A stretch of 64,000 bases of DNA. Source: Rhabdophis nuchalis (Eukaryota > Chordata > Lepidosauria > Squamata > Natricidae). The notes beneath the pieces are model-generated. The model did not search any database and was not told where the DNA came from. It saw only the letters and a program-made list of their open reading frames with translations. The stretch is taken from contig CM077643.1 of assembly GCA_039707465.1 (NCBI GenBank), positions 45,078,605-45,142,604 of the forward strand, given 5' to 3'. Position 1 is the first letter of the stretch; each line of letters opens with the position of its first letter. Shown here in pieces: positions 1-12,164 of this stretch. The translations under genes were made by a program, and so were the position numbers.

Positions 1-176
1 GCCAGGGTTGATCTCCTCTAGGACTGACTGGCTTGATCACCTTGCAGTCCAAGGGACTTGCAGGAGTCTTCTCCAGTACCATAGTTCAAAGGCCTCAATT
101 CTTTGACGCTGAGACTTTCTTATGGTCCAATGTTCATAGTCATACATTGCAACTTGGAAAACCATAGCCTTGACTA
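1..176 (-). mobile_element. BovB (RTE) LINE fragment, near 3' end
   Basis: The reverse strand encodes a piece resembling the C-terminal part of the BovB/RTE reverse transcriptase (VKAMVFQVAMYDYEHW, then FELWYWRRLLQVPW). The match stops at about 176, so the copy is 5'-truncated there and runs off the left edge of the window. It has an in-frame stop after WTAR and is dead. The same protein region is present in the copy at 15.3 kb, which allows direct comparison. Confidence 0.8.
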
Positions 177-757
177 TAAGGTTTATATACTGATAAAACT
201 CAAATGCACATACAGCTATTAAAACTAGTGTCTATTCAATTGTGTGTACCTTCAATTGGGTGAAACCGTGCATCACAGGGCAATCTTTGCATCAACATAC
301 CTCAAATTTACAGAATGTGTTCAAAATCTGGGATCTATGACTCTCACAGGATGGAGGTTTGGCAGTTGTGACCACTTCAGTGTTGCTGTGTCACCACATG
401 GCCATGATCAGTCACAGTCATATAATTATCATTTCCAAAGCTCCCTACCAGTTTCCTACAAGGAGAGTCAACGGGGAAGGTGGAAGAAAGTCACTCCCAC
501 TGATTTTTTTTTTGCCCTCCTCTGGTCATTCTATGTCTCTATTTAGATAAGGAAGTCTCTCTGAAGTGATGATCCATGGGGCATGAGTTGTTAGTAGCTG
601 CTGATTACAGAAGGTAGGCAATGTGACAATCCCCTACTTTGGATCTACCTTCCAATGACAGCAGCTAGCATGGTCAGAGTACAAGGATTATGGGATTTAG
701 AATCCAAAATCCTCTAGTGAAAATCTAGTTGCCTGCCTATGGTCTAATAAATAAGCT
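177..757. other. Unassigned non-coding DNA
   Basis: AT-rich sequence. The short open frames here (for example 244-546) show no recognisable domain, and no repeat ends were recognised. Confidence 0.5.
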
Positions 758-1012
758 ACCCTATTTTCCCCAAAATAAGACCTCCTCAGATAATAAGCCA
801 AATTGGGCTTTTGAGCGCATGAGCTAAAACAAGCCCTCCACTGAAAATAAACCCTCCCTGAAAATACTACAACATAGCAACAGCCATGAAGTGACCAAGC
901 TCACCCCCTCCTGCACCTCAAAAATAGTAAGACCTCCCCAAAAATAATGCCAAGCGCTTATTTCGGGGAGTCAAAAGAAAATAAGACCCTGTCCTATTTT
1001 CAGGAAAACACA
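758..1012. mobile_element. Non-autonomous DNA transposon with imperfect terminal inverted repeats
   Basis: The left end (TTTTCCCCAAAATAAGACC) and the reversed right end (TTTTCCTGAAAATAGGAC) are related inverted repeats about 250 bp apart. AAAATAAGACC-like motifs recur inside. There is no coding capacity. The superfamily is not certain and no clean target duplication was seen. Confidence 0.5.
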
Positions 1013-1690
1013 GCAGTTGCATTCCTGGGCTTCCACATTTCTGTATCCTCTAGTAAAACAGGGGAGGAATGAGGAAGCCTGGAAGCATGATGATGTCACA
1101 GCACACTTTTTATTTAGGATCTTAAAGCAACATTGTTTGTACAATCTTCTCTTCTCTTGCAAAATATGATTGGCAAGCCAGACTCTCCTCTCATTTTCGG
1201 GTGAAGCTACTTTCTCAAGCTTTAGAGCTCAGTACAGAGATCGTCTTGGAACTGGAAGCTATTAATTTCTCCCCCAATTCCTTTGTAATGAAAAGCTCCA
1301 GTGGCTGAAATCATCAAGCCAGGTATTGTCTCCCACAGTGGCCATCTGGATGCCCCAGGGAAGCCTAGATGTGGAATAAAACAATAGTACCTTCAGCACA
1401 AATTTAGAAGAAAGCCACTTTTGTTAGAATGTGAGCTAGTCTGCTTAGATGCAGCTCGTATGCACCACAGATAAATTAGCAAGTGACTGTTTCCAAATCA
1501 GTCCTGTTAAACACAGGCAATTTATCATTAGAAGTGTGTGTGTCAACTCCAATGAGACAAAGAGTCTATTAATTCAGAAAATATGTTTCCACAATTAGCC
1601 AGCCAGATGTTCTCAGAATATCTTTAAGATCTTAAAGCAACAAATCTTCTAAGCTGCTGCCCCAAAATGTCGTTCCAAACTGTTCAACCA
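1013..1690. other. Unassigned non-coding DNA
   Basis: Nothing recognisable: no long frame, no repeat ends, no CpG cluster. Confidence 0.45.
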
Positions 1691-1700
1691 CTAGCCATAG

Positions 1701-2057
1701 GTAAAAGTAAAGGTTCTCCCTGTACATACGTACTAGTCATTCCTGACTCTAGGGGGTGGTGCTCATCTCCATTTCAAAGCCAAATAGCCAGCACTGTCTA
1801 AAGACGTCTCCGTGGTCATGTGGCTGGCATGACTAAATGCCGAAGGCGCATGGAACACTTTTACCTTCCCACCAAAGGTGGTTCCTATTTTCCTATTTGC
1901 ATTTTTACATGCTTTCGAATGACTAGGTTGACAGAAGCTGGGACAAGTAATGGGAGCTCACTCCATTATGTGGCGCTAGGGATTCAAACTGCCAAACTGC
2001 TGACCTTTCTGACCGACAAGCTCAGTGCCTTAGCCACTGAGACACCGCGTCCCTTTT
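1701..2057 (-). mobile_element. Sauria-type tRNA-derived SINE
   Basis: In reverse orientation it starts with a tRNA-like head (A-box region CTCAGTGGCTAAGGC, then a B-box-like GAATCCCTAG) and ends in TTTACTTTTACC, the BovB-like 3' tail of Sauria SINEs. It is flanked by the 9-bp repeat TAGCCATAG at 1692-1700 and 2058-2066, which supports a target-primed insertion. It would be mobilised in trans by BovB. Confidence 0.85.
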
Positions 2058-2171
2058 TAGCCATAGATGTGGAATTGAATTATAATAACTAATGCCCTGG
2101 ATAATCCCAACAAAGCTAGATAAGGGAGTATAAGCCACACCCAAAATTTGAAGTTCTTTTTCTTCTTCTTT

Positions 2172-2640
2172 CTCGGGGGCCTAGTTATATGCGAGACCGT
2201 CTCCTGCCCCATACATCCCTTAGACCGATACGCTCCCACGGAGAGGGCCTTCTCAGGGTGCCGTCGGCCGGACAATGCCAACTGGCGACACCCAGGGGAA
2301 GAGCCTTCTCTGTGGCAGGCCCTGCCCTTTGGAACGACCTACCCCCTGAACTCCGGACCATCACCGACCTCCGCCTCTTCCGCCAATGTCTAAAGACATA
2401 CTTTTTTCATCAAGCCGGCCTAGCCTAACCTCCCATGGGGACTTTTAGAAAAGTTTTAAATTGGGTTTTTAATAATTGGTTTTAGCATAGGATCGGGATT
2501 ATTTAATATATATTTTAAATTATTTATCTATTTTCTATTTTGTATATCTTTTAAATCTCCTGTGCGCCGCCCTGGGTCCTCTGCGGAGAAGGGCGGGATA
2601 TAAATGTAATAAGTAATAAATAATAATAATAATAAATAAA
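2172..2640 (+). mobile_element. L2-type LINE, 3' end
   Basis: The frame at 2189-2428 is the last part of the L2 ORF2 protein (LRPIRSHGEGLLRVPSAG ... WNDLPPELRTITDLRLF). It is followed by the typical 3' UTR with GCCGCCCTGGGTCC and GAAGGGCGGGATATAAA, and an A/T-rich tail of AATAA repeats. It is 5'-truncated, as most LINE copies are. The protein belongs to the 'LLPHTSLRPI' lineage also seen at 38.8, 43.1 and 48.5 kb. Confidence 0.85.
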
Positions 2641-3281
2641 TTTCTGGATCTACCATCAATTAATTTTACTGACTTATCATAAATTCTCATATTAATCAAG
2701 TAAGTGAGAATGGTATATTTGTATTCATTGTTGCCTTTCATCAAAATGCTCCATAAGTCACTTAGGGATCTGTGTGCAACATGTCACATACACAAAAAGG
2801 GAATGGCTTTCATTCTGGTGATACAATACTGCTTTCATCAGAGGTTGGTTTGACCATCCCCTCCAGATGCCGCTTTGTGCACCCTCAAAGAGACCCATTT
2901 TGAATCAGGATTAAACCACTTTTCTATACCTATACTTAATAATCAAATTACGGTTGACCCAAGTATATATTTTTCTCCTAGAAAAATGGCTTCCATTTTC
3001 CACCTTTGCCATAGGCATCGAAGGATCTGCAATGCTATTTCAAATCTTCCATGGTACCACTTTTGAGTTGATTTTATTGTTGAAACGGTAGAGAGTACAA
3101 GGGCTAAATTTTGTTTCCCTTCTTTTCTACACTTTCATTCTGAAGCCTCTTTGGCTGTCCACACTTCTCAATCTGAAAAGGTTTAGTGGGAGGAACTTCC
3201 TCTTGGTACCTTCTCCTGAAGAACTGGATTGAAGTTTGGGAAGCCAAGGAAGCTGCAGATTGCTGGAGAGATGATTTTAGG
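2641..3281. other. Unassigned non-coding DNA
   Basis: AT-rich sequence with no recognised repeat end or plausible exon. Confidence 0.45.
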
Positions 3282-3283
3282 TA

Positions 3284-3514
3284 CAGTAATCCCTCATTTT
3301 CCGCGGCTTCATTTTCCGCGGCTTCAGTGCTTCGCGGGTTTTTCAATAGCAAAAAAATGCATCGGTAGGAGGCAAGCGCCCCCTAGTGCTTGCTTTAAAC
3401 GATGTCCACCAACTCAAGGTTTCCGGTATAGATATACAGAATCCTACTTCGAGGTTTTTCAGTTTCCGCGGAAGGGTCCGGTCCCGATTAGCCGCGAAAA
3501 ACGAGGGATTACTG
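3284..3514. mobile_element. Mariner/Tigger-like MITE
   Basis: Terminal inverted repeats CAGTAATCCCTCATTTTC and (reversed right end) CAGTAATCCCTCGTTTTTC are bordered by TA at 3282-3283 and 3515-3516, the target duplication of the Tc1/mariner superfamily. It is 231 bp with no coding capacity, and TTCCGCGG motifs repeat inside. Confidence 0.8.
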
Positions 3515-3539
3515 TAATAGGACATCTATGCTTTAGGAC

Positions 3540-3800
3540 CAGAGATGATATTCAGCAGGTTCTGACCAGTTCTGGAGAACCGGTAGCAGAAATTTTGAAA
3601 AATTGAGTAGTCGAGTAAATACCACCTCTGACTGCCCCTACCCCTATCTATTCTCTGCCTCCTGAGTCCCAGCTGATCAGGAGAGAATGGGGATTTTGCA
3701 CTAACCTTCCCCTGGAGTGGGGAGGGAATGGAGATTTTACAGTATCCCACCAAGTCATGCCCATAGAACCGGTAGTAAATTTTTTTGAATCCCATCACTG
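3540..3800. mobile_element. hAT-like non-autonomous element, ACCGGT family
   Basis: It begins CAGAGATGATATTCAGCAGG and ends TTGAATCCCATCACTG, with the family motifs GAGAACCGGTAGCAGAAATT and GAACCGGTAGTAAAT inside. Flanks 3532-3539 and 3801-3808 agree at 6 of 8 positions, consistent with an old 8-bp hAT target duplication. Other members lie at 15.0, 21.1, 21.9, 27.5, 32.7 and 53.5 kb. Confidence 0.7.
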
Positions 3801-4851
3801 ATTAGGATTGCTTGCTCCACCAATGAGAATGGTGGGTTTTTTTTGGGGGGGGGGGATTTTCTATTCTTTTGACAGAGAATTTCCAAAACAAACTGTTATG
3901 AAATTGAATAAACTGGGTAGAAAAATTCAGGAGGAAAATTGACATTGCACTATTTTAAATTGCATGGCATAAGCAGTAAACATAAATCAACCTTTTTTGT
4001 GTTAGCAACATCCAACTCTGTTGTACCACAATTCTCATTGTTCCCAATCGACATGGCCACATTGTATGCAGATTACAGTTGTTGTACTCCCAACATATGA
4101 GGGAAGTAGAAAATTCAGAATAGCTTGTGAGGTCTGTGGAACAGTTTTAAATGTTCCACTCCTCCCTAATCACAATCTTTGCCCTACCAGACTGTTTATT
4201 CATTTCAAGTCCTCCTGATCACTACTTTGGCTTCTCAGAATGGCACCATCAGGCTCCTGTTGTCTTTTCTTTTGTTTAGACTCCACTGCCAGGAGCACTA
4301 GATGTCAGATCTCATTTTAACCCTTTGCTGCCCTGATCCCAACTGAAGCCAAACCTACCAGTTGCTCTGGGCATGGAGACATTGCTGTCAACTTCAACGG
4401 GAATTAACGTGTTTCATATTCCATTTAGGGACAGCTGAGATACATAATGGAACAGATGAAAAAGCTTCCAGGCTTAAGGCTTCTGCAGAGATGACCTCTC
4501 AAATGAAATGTGTAGAGAGTTATCTGAAACATTGGGAAATCCACCCACAATGGAACCTATTTTATTCACTTTTTCCTGCTTGTCATCCCTCCACCCTAAA
4601 CTAAATTTCCATTCTTCTTGGAGTAGTGACTTGCTCCTTAAGACTATGGAAGTCTACACAATCATATTCATCTACTATGCTCCAAATGTGTTGGATAAAA
4701 TCTTCCCTCAATTACAGCAACTGATGAAGGCTTTTCATCAGCCACTTTAAAAAAAAGTAAATAAAATGGGTATATTTAGTCTACTGGACATTTACATGCT
4801 GAAGAGAGATCGTAAAGCTGTATTGGAGTGCAGGTTGACTCAGAATCAACT
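3801..4851. other. Unassigned non-coding DNA
   Basis: Contains a T-run followed by a G-run at about 3838-3855. Open frames at 4362-4750 show no domain. Nothing else recognised. Confidence 0.45.
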
Positions 4852-4859
4852 ATATAAGC

Positions 4860-4963
4860 CAGGGGTCTTCAACCTTGGCAACTTGAAGACTTGTGGACCA
4901 ACTTCCAGAATTCTGTGAGTTGAAGTCCACAAGTCTTAAATTTGGCAAGGTTAGAAACCCCTG
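4860..4963. mobile_element. Palindromic hAT-like MITE
   Basis: A 104-bp near-palindrome from CAGGGGTCTTCAACCTTGG to GAAACCCCTG, with the core GAAGTCCACAAGTCTT. It is flanked by a perfect 8-bp target duplication ATATAAGC (4852-4859 and 4964-4971), the hAT signature. It has no coding capacity. This is the commonest small element family in the window. Confidence 0.88.
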
Positions 4964-5216
4964 ATATAAGCAAGTGGCTAAAAAGGTAAGGTAAGTAAGA
5001 TTTCCAAGTCACAGAAAACAATTGTTACAATTTGTTCTACTAGTTTGGCTCCCACTTCAAGTATCCAGATTTGATGTCCCAGTTTAATAATGTTCTCAAG
5101 AAACTGAAACTAGTGCAAAGAAGACTAATGCAGATGATCAAAGGCTAGGAACTCAAATCCTAAAATGAGATGCTGAGCAGAAGATGGAAGCAGGATAACT
5201 ATCTGATAATCGAAAA

Positions 5217-5375
5217 CAGATTAACAGAGTTGGAAGGGACCAACACAACACCCACCACCCACCCCCATGCTCAAGCAGGAGATCCTACACCATTTCTGAC
5301 AAATGGCAGTACAATCTCTTCTTGAAACTCTCAAGTAATGAAGCTCCCACAACTTCTGAGGGCAAGCTGCCCGGA
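5217..5375 (-). mobile_element. CR1 LINE 3' end fragment
   Basis: Carries the reversed CR1 3' terminal block (AACAGAGTTGGAAGGGACC on the plus strand) and the adjacent coding remnant, as in the copies at 19.8, 26.2 and 35.5 kb. It is diverged, with a short insertion of C-rich sequence near 5240-5270. Confidence 0.65.
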
Positions 5376-5490
5376 AACCATGGAGCTACATTGTATTGAC
5401 AGAAAGCATCTCAAGAAGAAATAATTGATTAAGAGAACAGTCTTAACATCTTATCTTCTAGTGTTTAACCATAACATGCACTCAAAATTT

Positions 5491-5620
5491 AGTAGCATAG
5501 CCTTTATTGTCATTGTACAAAACAAATACAATGAAAATGGTTTTAGCCTCACTGGTGCAATCACATGGCAACAAATATAAACAACATAAATAGTATAAAG
5601 AATAATCCCAATCAATGCAA
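5491..5620 (-). mobile_element. Unclassified LINE/SINE 3' tail (family shared with 55.7 kb)
   Basis: The block CCTTTATTGTCATTGTACAA, then GTTTTAGCCTCACTGGTGCA, then AATAGTATAAAGAATAATCC recurs at 55.69-55.85 kb. This shows a dispersed repeat whose 3' end points left. Rex1-like tails have a similar ATTGTCATTGTAC motif, but the class is not proven. Confidence 0.5.
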
Positions 5621-7427
5621 GCAATTAGGGGAAAAGAAAAAAGCAAAGAAATAAAAAGAAAAACTAATACGTTTCCGCATGTGCCTGGAATGATTGTGGC
5701 AGTGTTTAAGATAGCCCAAGGCTATAGAAATTCCAGTGTTGACCAGCTCAAAAACCTGGAGAACTCTATTACGGCACAACTCATGGTTGGGATTTCTCCA
5801 ACTTCAGTCTGATTATGTTATATTGTATAATAGAGGCAATTCATTGGGGAAAAAATCACTTATATTACAGTGGCAATATTTCAGATATAGGTATGATGAA
5901 ATTCAGCTGAAATAATTGTACTTGGAAATTCACCCCAATTCCATAAATACTATCATAAGGCATCCCTGAAAGATCACAGTATCAAAGCTTTAAAATTACC
6001 TATATTTAATGTTTAAGGCCCATTTTAATTCCTGCCTGGCTCAAACTACATTGGCTATTGCTTCACATTTTTCATTGTGAATACTGGTCATCACAAAAAA
6101 ATGCATAAAGTCAAAGTTAGTTTGATATTTCAGGGCTACGCAAATATGCTGAATTTATTAGATGGGGAGGGGAAGAAAACATGGCAAAAATTCCCTGCTA
6201 AAAACTACCTTTTTCCAGGAAGTAAAAACATCCTTAATAGTATCCAAAACAAAGTTTAATAATAAACCAAACAAAACTTTCCTCATCTTCAAAATCTGCC
6301 CAGTTTCCAGCACATGTAAAAAATAAAATGGAATTGTGATCATTTAAAATTGACATATTTTCTACATCTGGTCTGAATTATTCTTTCATAACACTGCCTT
6401 GCATATAATAAGATAATTGCTTACAGATTTAGATTTTTTTTTCTTCTTCTATAGAACTTTCTCTTAAAAAGTAAGGTTTAAAAGGAATGGAGATGGAAGA
6501 TAAATTATGCCAGAGAATCTGGGTCTTCCATCGTTTAAGCCCCACCAAGCCCTCTTTTCAAGGGCCCAGAGTCTCACCAACATGGAAACGAAAATGACAT
6601 TGATGGTTTCAGGCCGTCTATCATTATATAATGCTCTGATGAAGATATACTGTAGGACCAACCCTTATTGTTTGTAAAGTCTGAAGGCCAGAAGAGAAGA
6701 GATTACCGTATATACATAAGCCACGTGTGTTTCTTAGTTCAACACACATCTAGAGAAAAATACATGTCAGTATTGTAATTTTGATACAATTAAAATGAGC
6801 TGCTACAAAACAATGTATTTTGCCCACATGAGCACAGCCTTGCTGGCTTTAAAATATGAGATTCCGTTTCAGTGGAAACTTTTTTCCTACATGTATCGGT
6901 ATTCAGGAATTCCAAGCTTGTACGTTCTATTCACTTTTTAAAACCATGATTGATCAATTCAATAAAAACTGCAATCCTCACACTGCTGTCTCTGGCTTAG
7001 TATTATCATATGAGCTACAGCAACATTTTCCAAGCAAATGCCCTTCCAAGTATGCTGGATTTAAATTCCCATAGTTCCCAGCCAGCATGGCTAGTACAGC
7101 TTGGACCATACCAAGTTACATAGGAATGTTATTGCCGGAAGACATCTTAGCCTATATGGCAGACTCACTCTGAGGGCTTTCTTACTCCAGTCCTTAGGTA
7201 CTACTACCTAATACTGCATCTTTTGACTTTTTCAGCTTAGTGCATGAGCCACATTATTTTCCAACCTTACAATATACAATCTGGGGTTTTCCCCCCCCCC
7301 CTTTCACTCTCTGCCTATCAAAACCCTGGATCTCATCTAACAGTGGAGACAAATTCTTTCCAAAAATGGGGGAACTGGACAGTACATGCTTACTTTTCCT
7401 AGTTATCCAAGTGTCACAAGAAATCTA
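5621..7427. other. Unassigned non-coding DNA
   Basis: AT-rich, CpG-poor, with only short frames and a C-run near 7270. A possible short transposon remnant (ACCGTATATAC) at 6706 is too small to call. Confidence 0.4.
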
Positions 7428-7438
7428 CAAGACGCTTA

Positions 7439-7780
7439 AAGGTAAAGATTCCCCTTGCACATATGTGCTAGTTGTGTCTGGCTCTAGGAGGTGATGCTCA
7501 TCTCCGTTTGAAAGACAAAGAGCCAGCACTGTCTGAAGATGTCTCCGTGGTCATGTGGCTGGCATGACTAAATGCCGAAGGCACACGGAATGCTGTTACC
7601 TTCCCACCAAAGGTGGTCCCTATTTTTCTACTTGCATTTTTACATGCTTTCGAACTGTTAGGTTGACAGAAGCAGGGACAAGTAACGGGAGCTCACTCTG
7701 TTAACGCGGTTCTAGGGATTTGAACCGCCAAACTGTTGACCTTTCTGATCAACAAGCTCAGTGACTTAGCCACTGAGTCC
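7439..7780 (-). mobile_element. Sauria-type tRNA-derived SINE
   Basis: Same organisation as the copy at 1.7 kb: BovB-like tail at 7439 (AGGTAAAGATTCCCC), body with GTCTCCGTGGTCATGTGGCT, and a tRNA head ending near 7780. Flanks CAAGACGCTTA (7428-7438) and CAAGACACTTA (7781-7791) agree at 10 of 11 positions, a target-site duplication. Confidence 0.87.
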
Positions 7781-7791
7781 CAAGACACTTA

Positions 7792-8399
7792 CTAGAGTTT
7801 AATTGTTCTTCCATCCTCAAGCAATTCTTCTTTTGTTCCATCTTAAAACTCTGACTGTAACAGTCTCAGAGCTTCAATATTACCTCCACCATCTAAGTTT
7901 TTGCAGCATCATGTCTAAAAAAACCATCTGGATATTTTAAAATCTTACAACAATTTGAATATATTCAGCCGTTTCAAATATTGCCTGATAATAGATTTTG
8001 AGATTCTTTCTTATGAATCAGAATAGTTTCATTATTTTATTTCTAATCATGTTTTGATTAGGATAAGATACTGAAGAAATAGTTTGGGCTAAAACGTAAG
8101 GTCCTAGAGTAGATTGAGGAATCCTAAATTCTAGTCCTGCCTTAGGCAGAAAACCAGCTGTGAGTGATTTTGGTCCAGTCTTTCTAACATTCTGGGCAAT
8201 GGCAAATCATTTCTGAAAATGCTGTCAAGAAAACTGCATGGACTTGTTCAGATAGTCACACAACATTCACACGCATACCCACATGCACCCACCCACCCAA
8301 ATACAGAGGACGAGATATTGTTTAGATCATCCCAATACATGCATCTATGTTTTAGTAGGCCAATGACATCGATATGACATCAGCAACCACAAAAGTATT
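7792..8399. other. Mostly unassigned; degraded SINE remnant at about 8100-8260
   Basis: The part 8100-8260 (AATTCTAGTCCTGCCTTAGG ... GGCAATGGCAAATCATTTCTG) resembles the tRNA-SINE at 52.3 kb but is heavily decayed. The rest has no recognised feature. Confidence 0.4.
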
Positions 8400-8407
8400 C
8401 TCTATAC

Positions 8408-8750
8408 CAGGGGTTCCCAACCCCTGGGCCGCGGACCGGTGCCGGTCCGTGGCTTGATAGGAACCGAGCCGCAGGGCCCGAGAGGAGGAGGAGGGAGCAG
8501 CCCCCTGGGCACAGCGCGCACCAGATGCGGGAGAGCGCAGGCACGGCCATTTGCGCCGTTGGAGGCCCTAGAGGGCCGAGTGAGCTGACTCCCCCCCCGC
8601 GTGCGCATGCGCCGCCTGTTCCCCTTCCCCCCCGTGTGCGCATGCACTGCCTGTTCCCCCTCCCCCCGCTCCTCCTCTACGCCAGCCGGTCCGCAGAATT
8701 TTCTTTAAAATGAAACCGGTCCCTGGTGCAAAAAAGGTTGGGGACCCCTG
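8408..8750. mobile_element. hAT/Charlie-like element with CpG-rich interior
   Basis: Ends are CAGGGGTTCCCAACCCCTGG and GGTTGGGGACCCCTG, bordered by a perfect 8-bp duplication CTCTATAC (8400-8407 and 8751-8758). The 343-bp interior is GC-rich and holds two tandem copies of a unit of about 35 bp with GTGCGCATGC (8598-8668). The open frames over it are GC-rich artefacts, not genes. Confidence 0.88.
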
Positions 8751-8758
8751 CTCTATAC

Positions 8759-10666
8759 TCATCTAGGACACATCTTACAAGAAACAGACATTTCATCAAC
8801 ATAAGTCATTTTCAAATAGTAGTTCAGATTCTTCTATCAGTTCTGCATGTTGCTATTTTTCAGTTATTAAAAAGAAAGAAAGCAGAAGAAAGATATATGC
8901 AGATGCATAAACCCAGCATAGCTATTACTTCAAAAACTAAATCTGGCAAAACTAAAGTAGTTGGAGAAACAGGTGGGATCTTTGCACAACTCCCACGTGC
9001 CCAAATGGACTGAGCATGGTATACAGTACCTTGACACTAAATAAACAGAGGCCTTATGTGTCCATGCGATATAGCACAATATTACTGATAAACTGCAGAG
9101 ATAGGTGAAGCCAAACCAGTTCAAGATCAAAATGCTCCATTTTTGGGTTTGGTCCAACCATTCCAGGAATGTCAAAACACCTTTTTTATAGGTATCATCT
9201 GACAATGGTGAAAATACCCATTTCCAATTCAAAACAGCTTGAAGTCTAAGTTTGAAATGTATCTGGAATTAGAAAAAATCTTTTTGAACTCAAAACAGCA
9301 GTTCAGTCTGCAAAATGTCTCGTACACCTCTAACAGGATTTACTCACAATGTGTTTGTTTCTCTACAGTCTTTCTGGTTTTAGGTTACCCCTTTGCTACC
9401 TGGTTTCACGTTTCTTTCTTACCACCTTTTCAGGTTGCTTGTTGTTTTCCCGAACAACGTGCCATGAACACAAAGAGCTGCTTACGCAGCAAAAAGCAAT
9501 GCAGGCATGAGCAAAAAAACAAATATGAATATATTGCTGGTCCCAAAAGGAAGCAGCAAGAAAGCCATACAGCAGACATTTTTGTACTACTGAAGCTCTC
9601 AACAATCGAGAAAGTCTGTGTGAAAACTTAGTGGTACGTTGAACAGCAGTGTAATGCAGATTGCTTAACAGTAGCACTTATGAAAACAAATATAAGGTAT
9701 GCTTCTCCATTTTTGTGCAGTAATAGGATTAATCTCACAAAGCAGTTGTATACACCCCTTTCCCCCAGCCATGATCTGACTTTCAGCAGAGCAACCTCGA
9801 TGCTTAACTAAGCATGCTGGATAAAATTGTGGCTTATTCAGTAAATGACTAAATCATGGTTTGTCAATCTGCAGGTCCATTATGCATTCAAAATAGAAAG
9901 ACGTAGGATGTCACTTTTCTAAACTGTCCCAAGAATCTTCTGTGATTATGCAACAAAAGGCCACAGATAGATTTTACACTTTTGACAGGCAGATCCACCC
10001 ATAACCTTGTTTGTTTTTCTAAAGACCGCTGGATCCACATATGACATCCTACAATGCAGAGATAGTGATAGCACAGGACATTCATACTTTTAGATGCCAA
10101 TAGAGGAACACATTGTGCTGGGTTAGTCATTTTCATTAAATAAATAATGAGGACAAGAATGGCCAGAAATCACAGGGAGGTTAGGATCATATTGTATTTC
10201 GTCTCTTTAAAATGGTGTGTAGACCATCTCCTTCCACAGCAGAGATATTGTCAGGGTTCAGCTACTGAGAGGTTGAATGGTTGGGTTGCAAGTCTTCACT
10301 GTTTCTGACTCTTCGTAGTAATAATTTGCATGTCAATTCTAAGATATCTCAGTGGTCAGGACAAAGGACAGCCCTTGACCCAATGAATTCCTAGAGAGCA
10401 GAAGAATGCAAGAACAATGTTGCTGAGGAAGATCCAAGGTCTTTCTAACTCAGCAACAGCTATCCATCAGACGCTTTTCAGAAAACTGGGCATGAGCATA
10501 ACTGTTGTCACACAGAATCTGGGGCTCAATATCAGTCAAATATCCTCCCTTGACAAGTTTGTCTATATGCACTAACACAGTCATAAACAAAAGGCTTAAG
10601 GAGGAAACAAATGGCAGGGCAGTGAAATGTAACAAAGACATCCTGACAATTCTATTAAAGCTGCAT
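8759..10666. other. Unassigned non-coding DNA
   Basis: Holds the open frame 9239-9631 (130 codons) with no recognisable domain and no codon signal I can support. No repeat ends were recognised. Confidence 0.4.
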
Positions 10667-10668
10667 TA

Positions 10669-11035
10669 CAGGTAATCCTCAATTGAGCCCAAAATTTATG
10701 TTAAGTGAGAATTCGGTGGGTTTTTTTTTTACGACTTTTGCCACATTTGCTAAGCGAATCACTGCAATTGTTAAATTAGTAACATAGTCATTAAGTGAAT
10801 CTGGTTTTCCCATTGACTTTGCTTGTCAGGAGGTCACAAAAGGGAATCATATGACTCTGGGACATTGCAACCGTTATAAACTTAAAGTCAGTTGTCAAGC
10901 ATCCAAACGTAAATCATGTGCCCATGGGGATGCTACAATGGTTGGAAGTGTGAAAAATGGTCATAAGTCACTTTTTTCAGTGTTGTTATAACTTCAGCCA
11001 CTAAGTGAACTGTTGTAAATAAAGGACTACCTATG
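10669..11035. mobile_element. Tigger-like DNA transposon, non-autonomous
   Basis: The left end CAGGTAATCCTCAATTGAG and right end GTAAATAAAGGACTACCTATG are diverged inverted repeats bordered by TA (10667-10668, 11036-11037). The interior has the GTTAAGTGAATC-like motifs shared with copies at 22.5, 28.8, 44.8, 46.3 and 59.8 kb. No transposase frame remains. Confidence 0.75.
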
Positions 11036-11037
11036 TA

Positions 11038-12156
11038 TATAAAACAAGCACAGTAACCGTTTGACAAATGAGAGTAATTGGGAAAACATGAGCAATTAAA
11101 ACCTAGGAGGTAGGAACTGCTGATTAAGTTCACACATTGCAGAAAGTGGCAGCAAGATTTACTTGTCTTTGGCTTAGGATGTTGCATGAACTTTATGTCT
11201 TCTTCAACACATCATGGCTCAGCTTGATGGATGAACCCCACCTGGTGTCTGCATAATAACACCTGGGCCTTTTAATCAAAGGCTAATCTACTATTTCCAG
11301 GTGTCTCTGTAGAATGTCTTAGTTCAATATTTCTTCAACAGATGAAACGGGTATGCTGGGAAGTCAAAGTAAAGTGGAACTCAAATGCAGTTTTTCTACA
11401 GCTTTTATTCCAACAGCAGCAATGTAGGTTCAGATCTGGGCCTCAATTGCTGCTTCTAAAGACTATACTGTCTCCTATAGTCTTAATACTGTATATTAAA
11501 AAAATCTGCTTGGTAATAGTGACAACATTCTTATAAATTAGGATCAGAGGAAGCACTAAAGTAGATGATGCTTTGCTCTTATCCCATCAGCAGATCTATA
11601 ACCAACATAAACTTAGAATAATTTCCATTAAGACTAATGCTGAGCTCAACACACTCCCATTTTTTTCACCCACCTCAAACTTCTACAAGTAAAGGCAAAT
11701 AGCCTAACCTTCCTCAATATGATGGGCACAAGGTACGTTGGCCTACAATTCCCATGAACCTCTACCAGCATGGCTAATGTAGTGCAACAGTTGCTTTGAG
11801 GCTATCTTTAACTGCAATCTAGTTTGCTAAATAAGGGTGTTTGTACTTTTATCTATAACACTTCAGAATTTGGCTATAGTCTCATAGTTCAACAACCAGC
11901 AATTTTAAATACAGAACAAGCCCCAGAAATACTAATAGAAGAGAATAACTGGTTCTCAGGGGTTGAGCCATGGAGTCTTGGGTGGTCTCAAAGCTTAGTT
12001 ATTTGCTTACAGATGTTTCATCAGCATTAAAGATGTTACCTAGCCAGGTAGAGAAGTGTTTGCAAGCAAACAACCAAGCTCAGAGAGAACCCAGGACTCC
12101 ACAGAAATGCACAGAGGATCTGTATTTGAGACTGTCCTTTTCAGACCTCATATGTG
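11038..12156. other. Unassigned non-coding DNA
   Basis: No convincing exon or repeat end. A short stretch at 11735-11790 looks like a dispersed-repeat scrap (CCTACAATTCCCATGAACC). Confidence 0.4.
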
Positions 12157-12164
12157 GCCTGGCA

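Noticed and set aside
9239..9631. 130-codon plus-strand frame
   Set aside because: No recognisable domain, no promoter or splice context, and a length that can occur by chance in 64 kb read in six frames.
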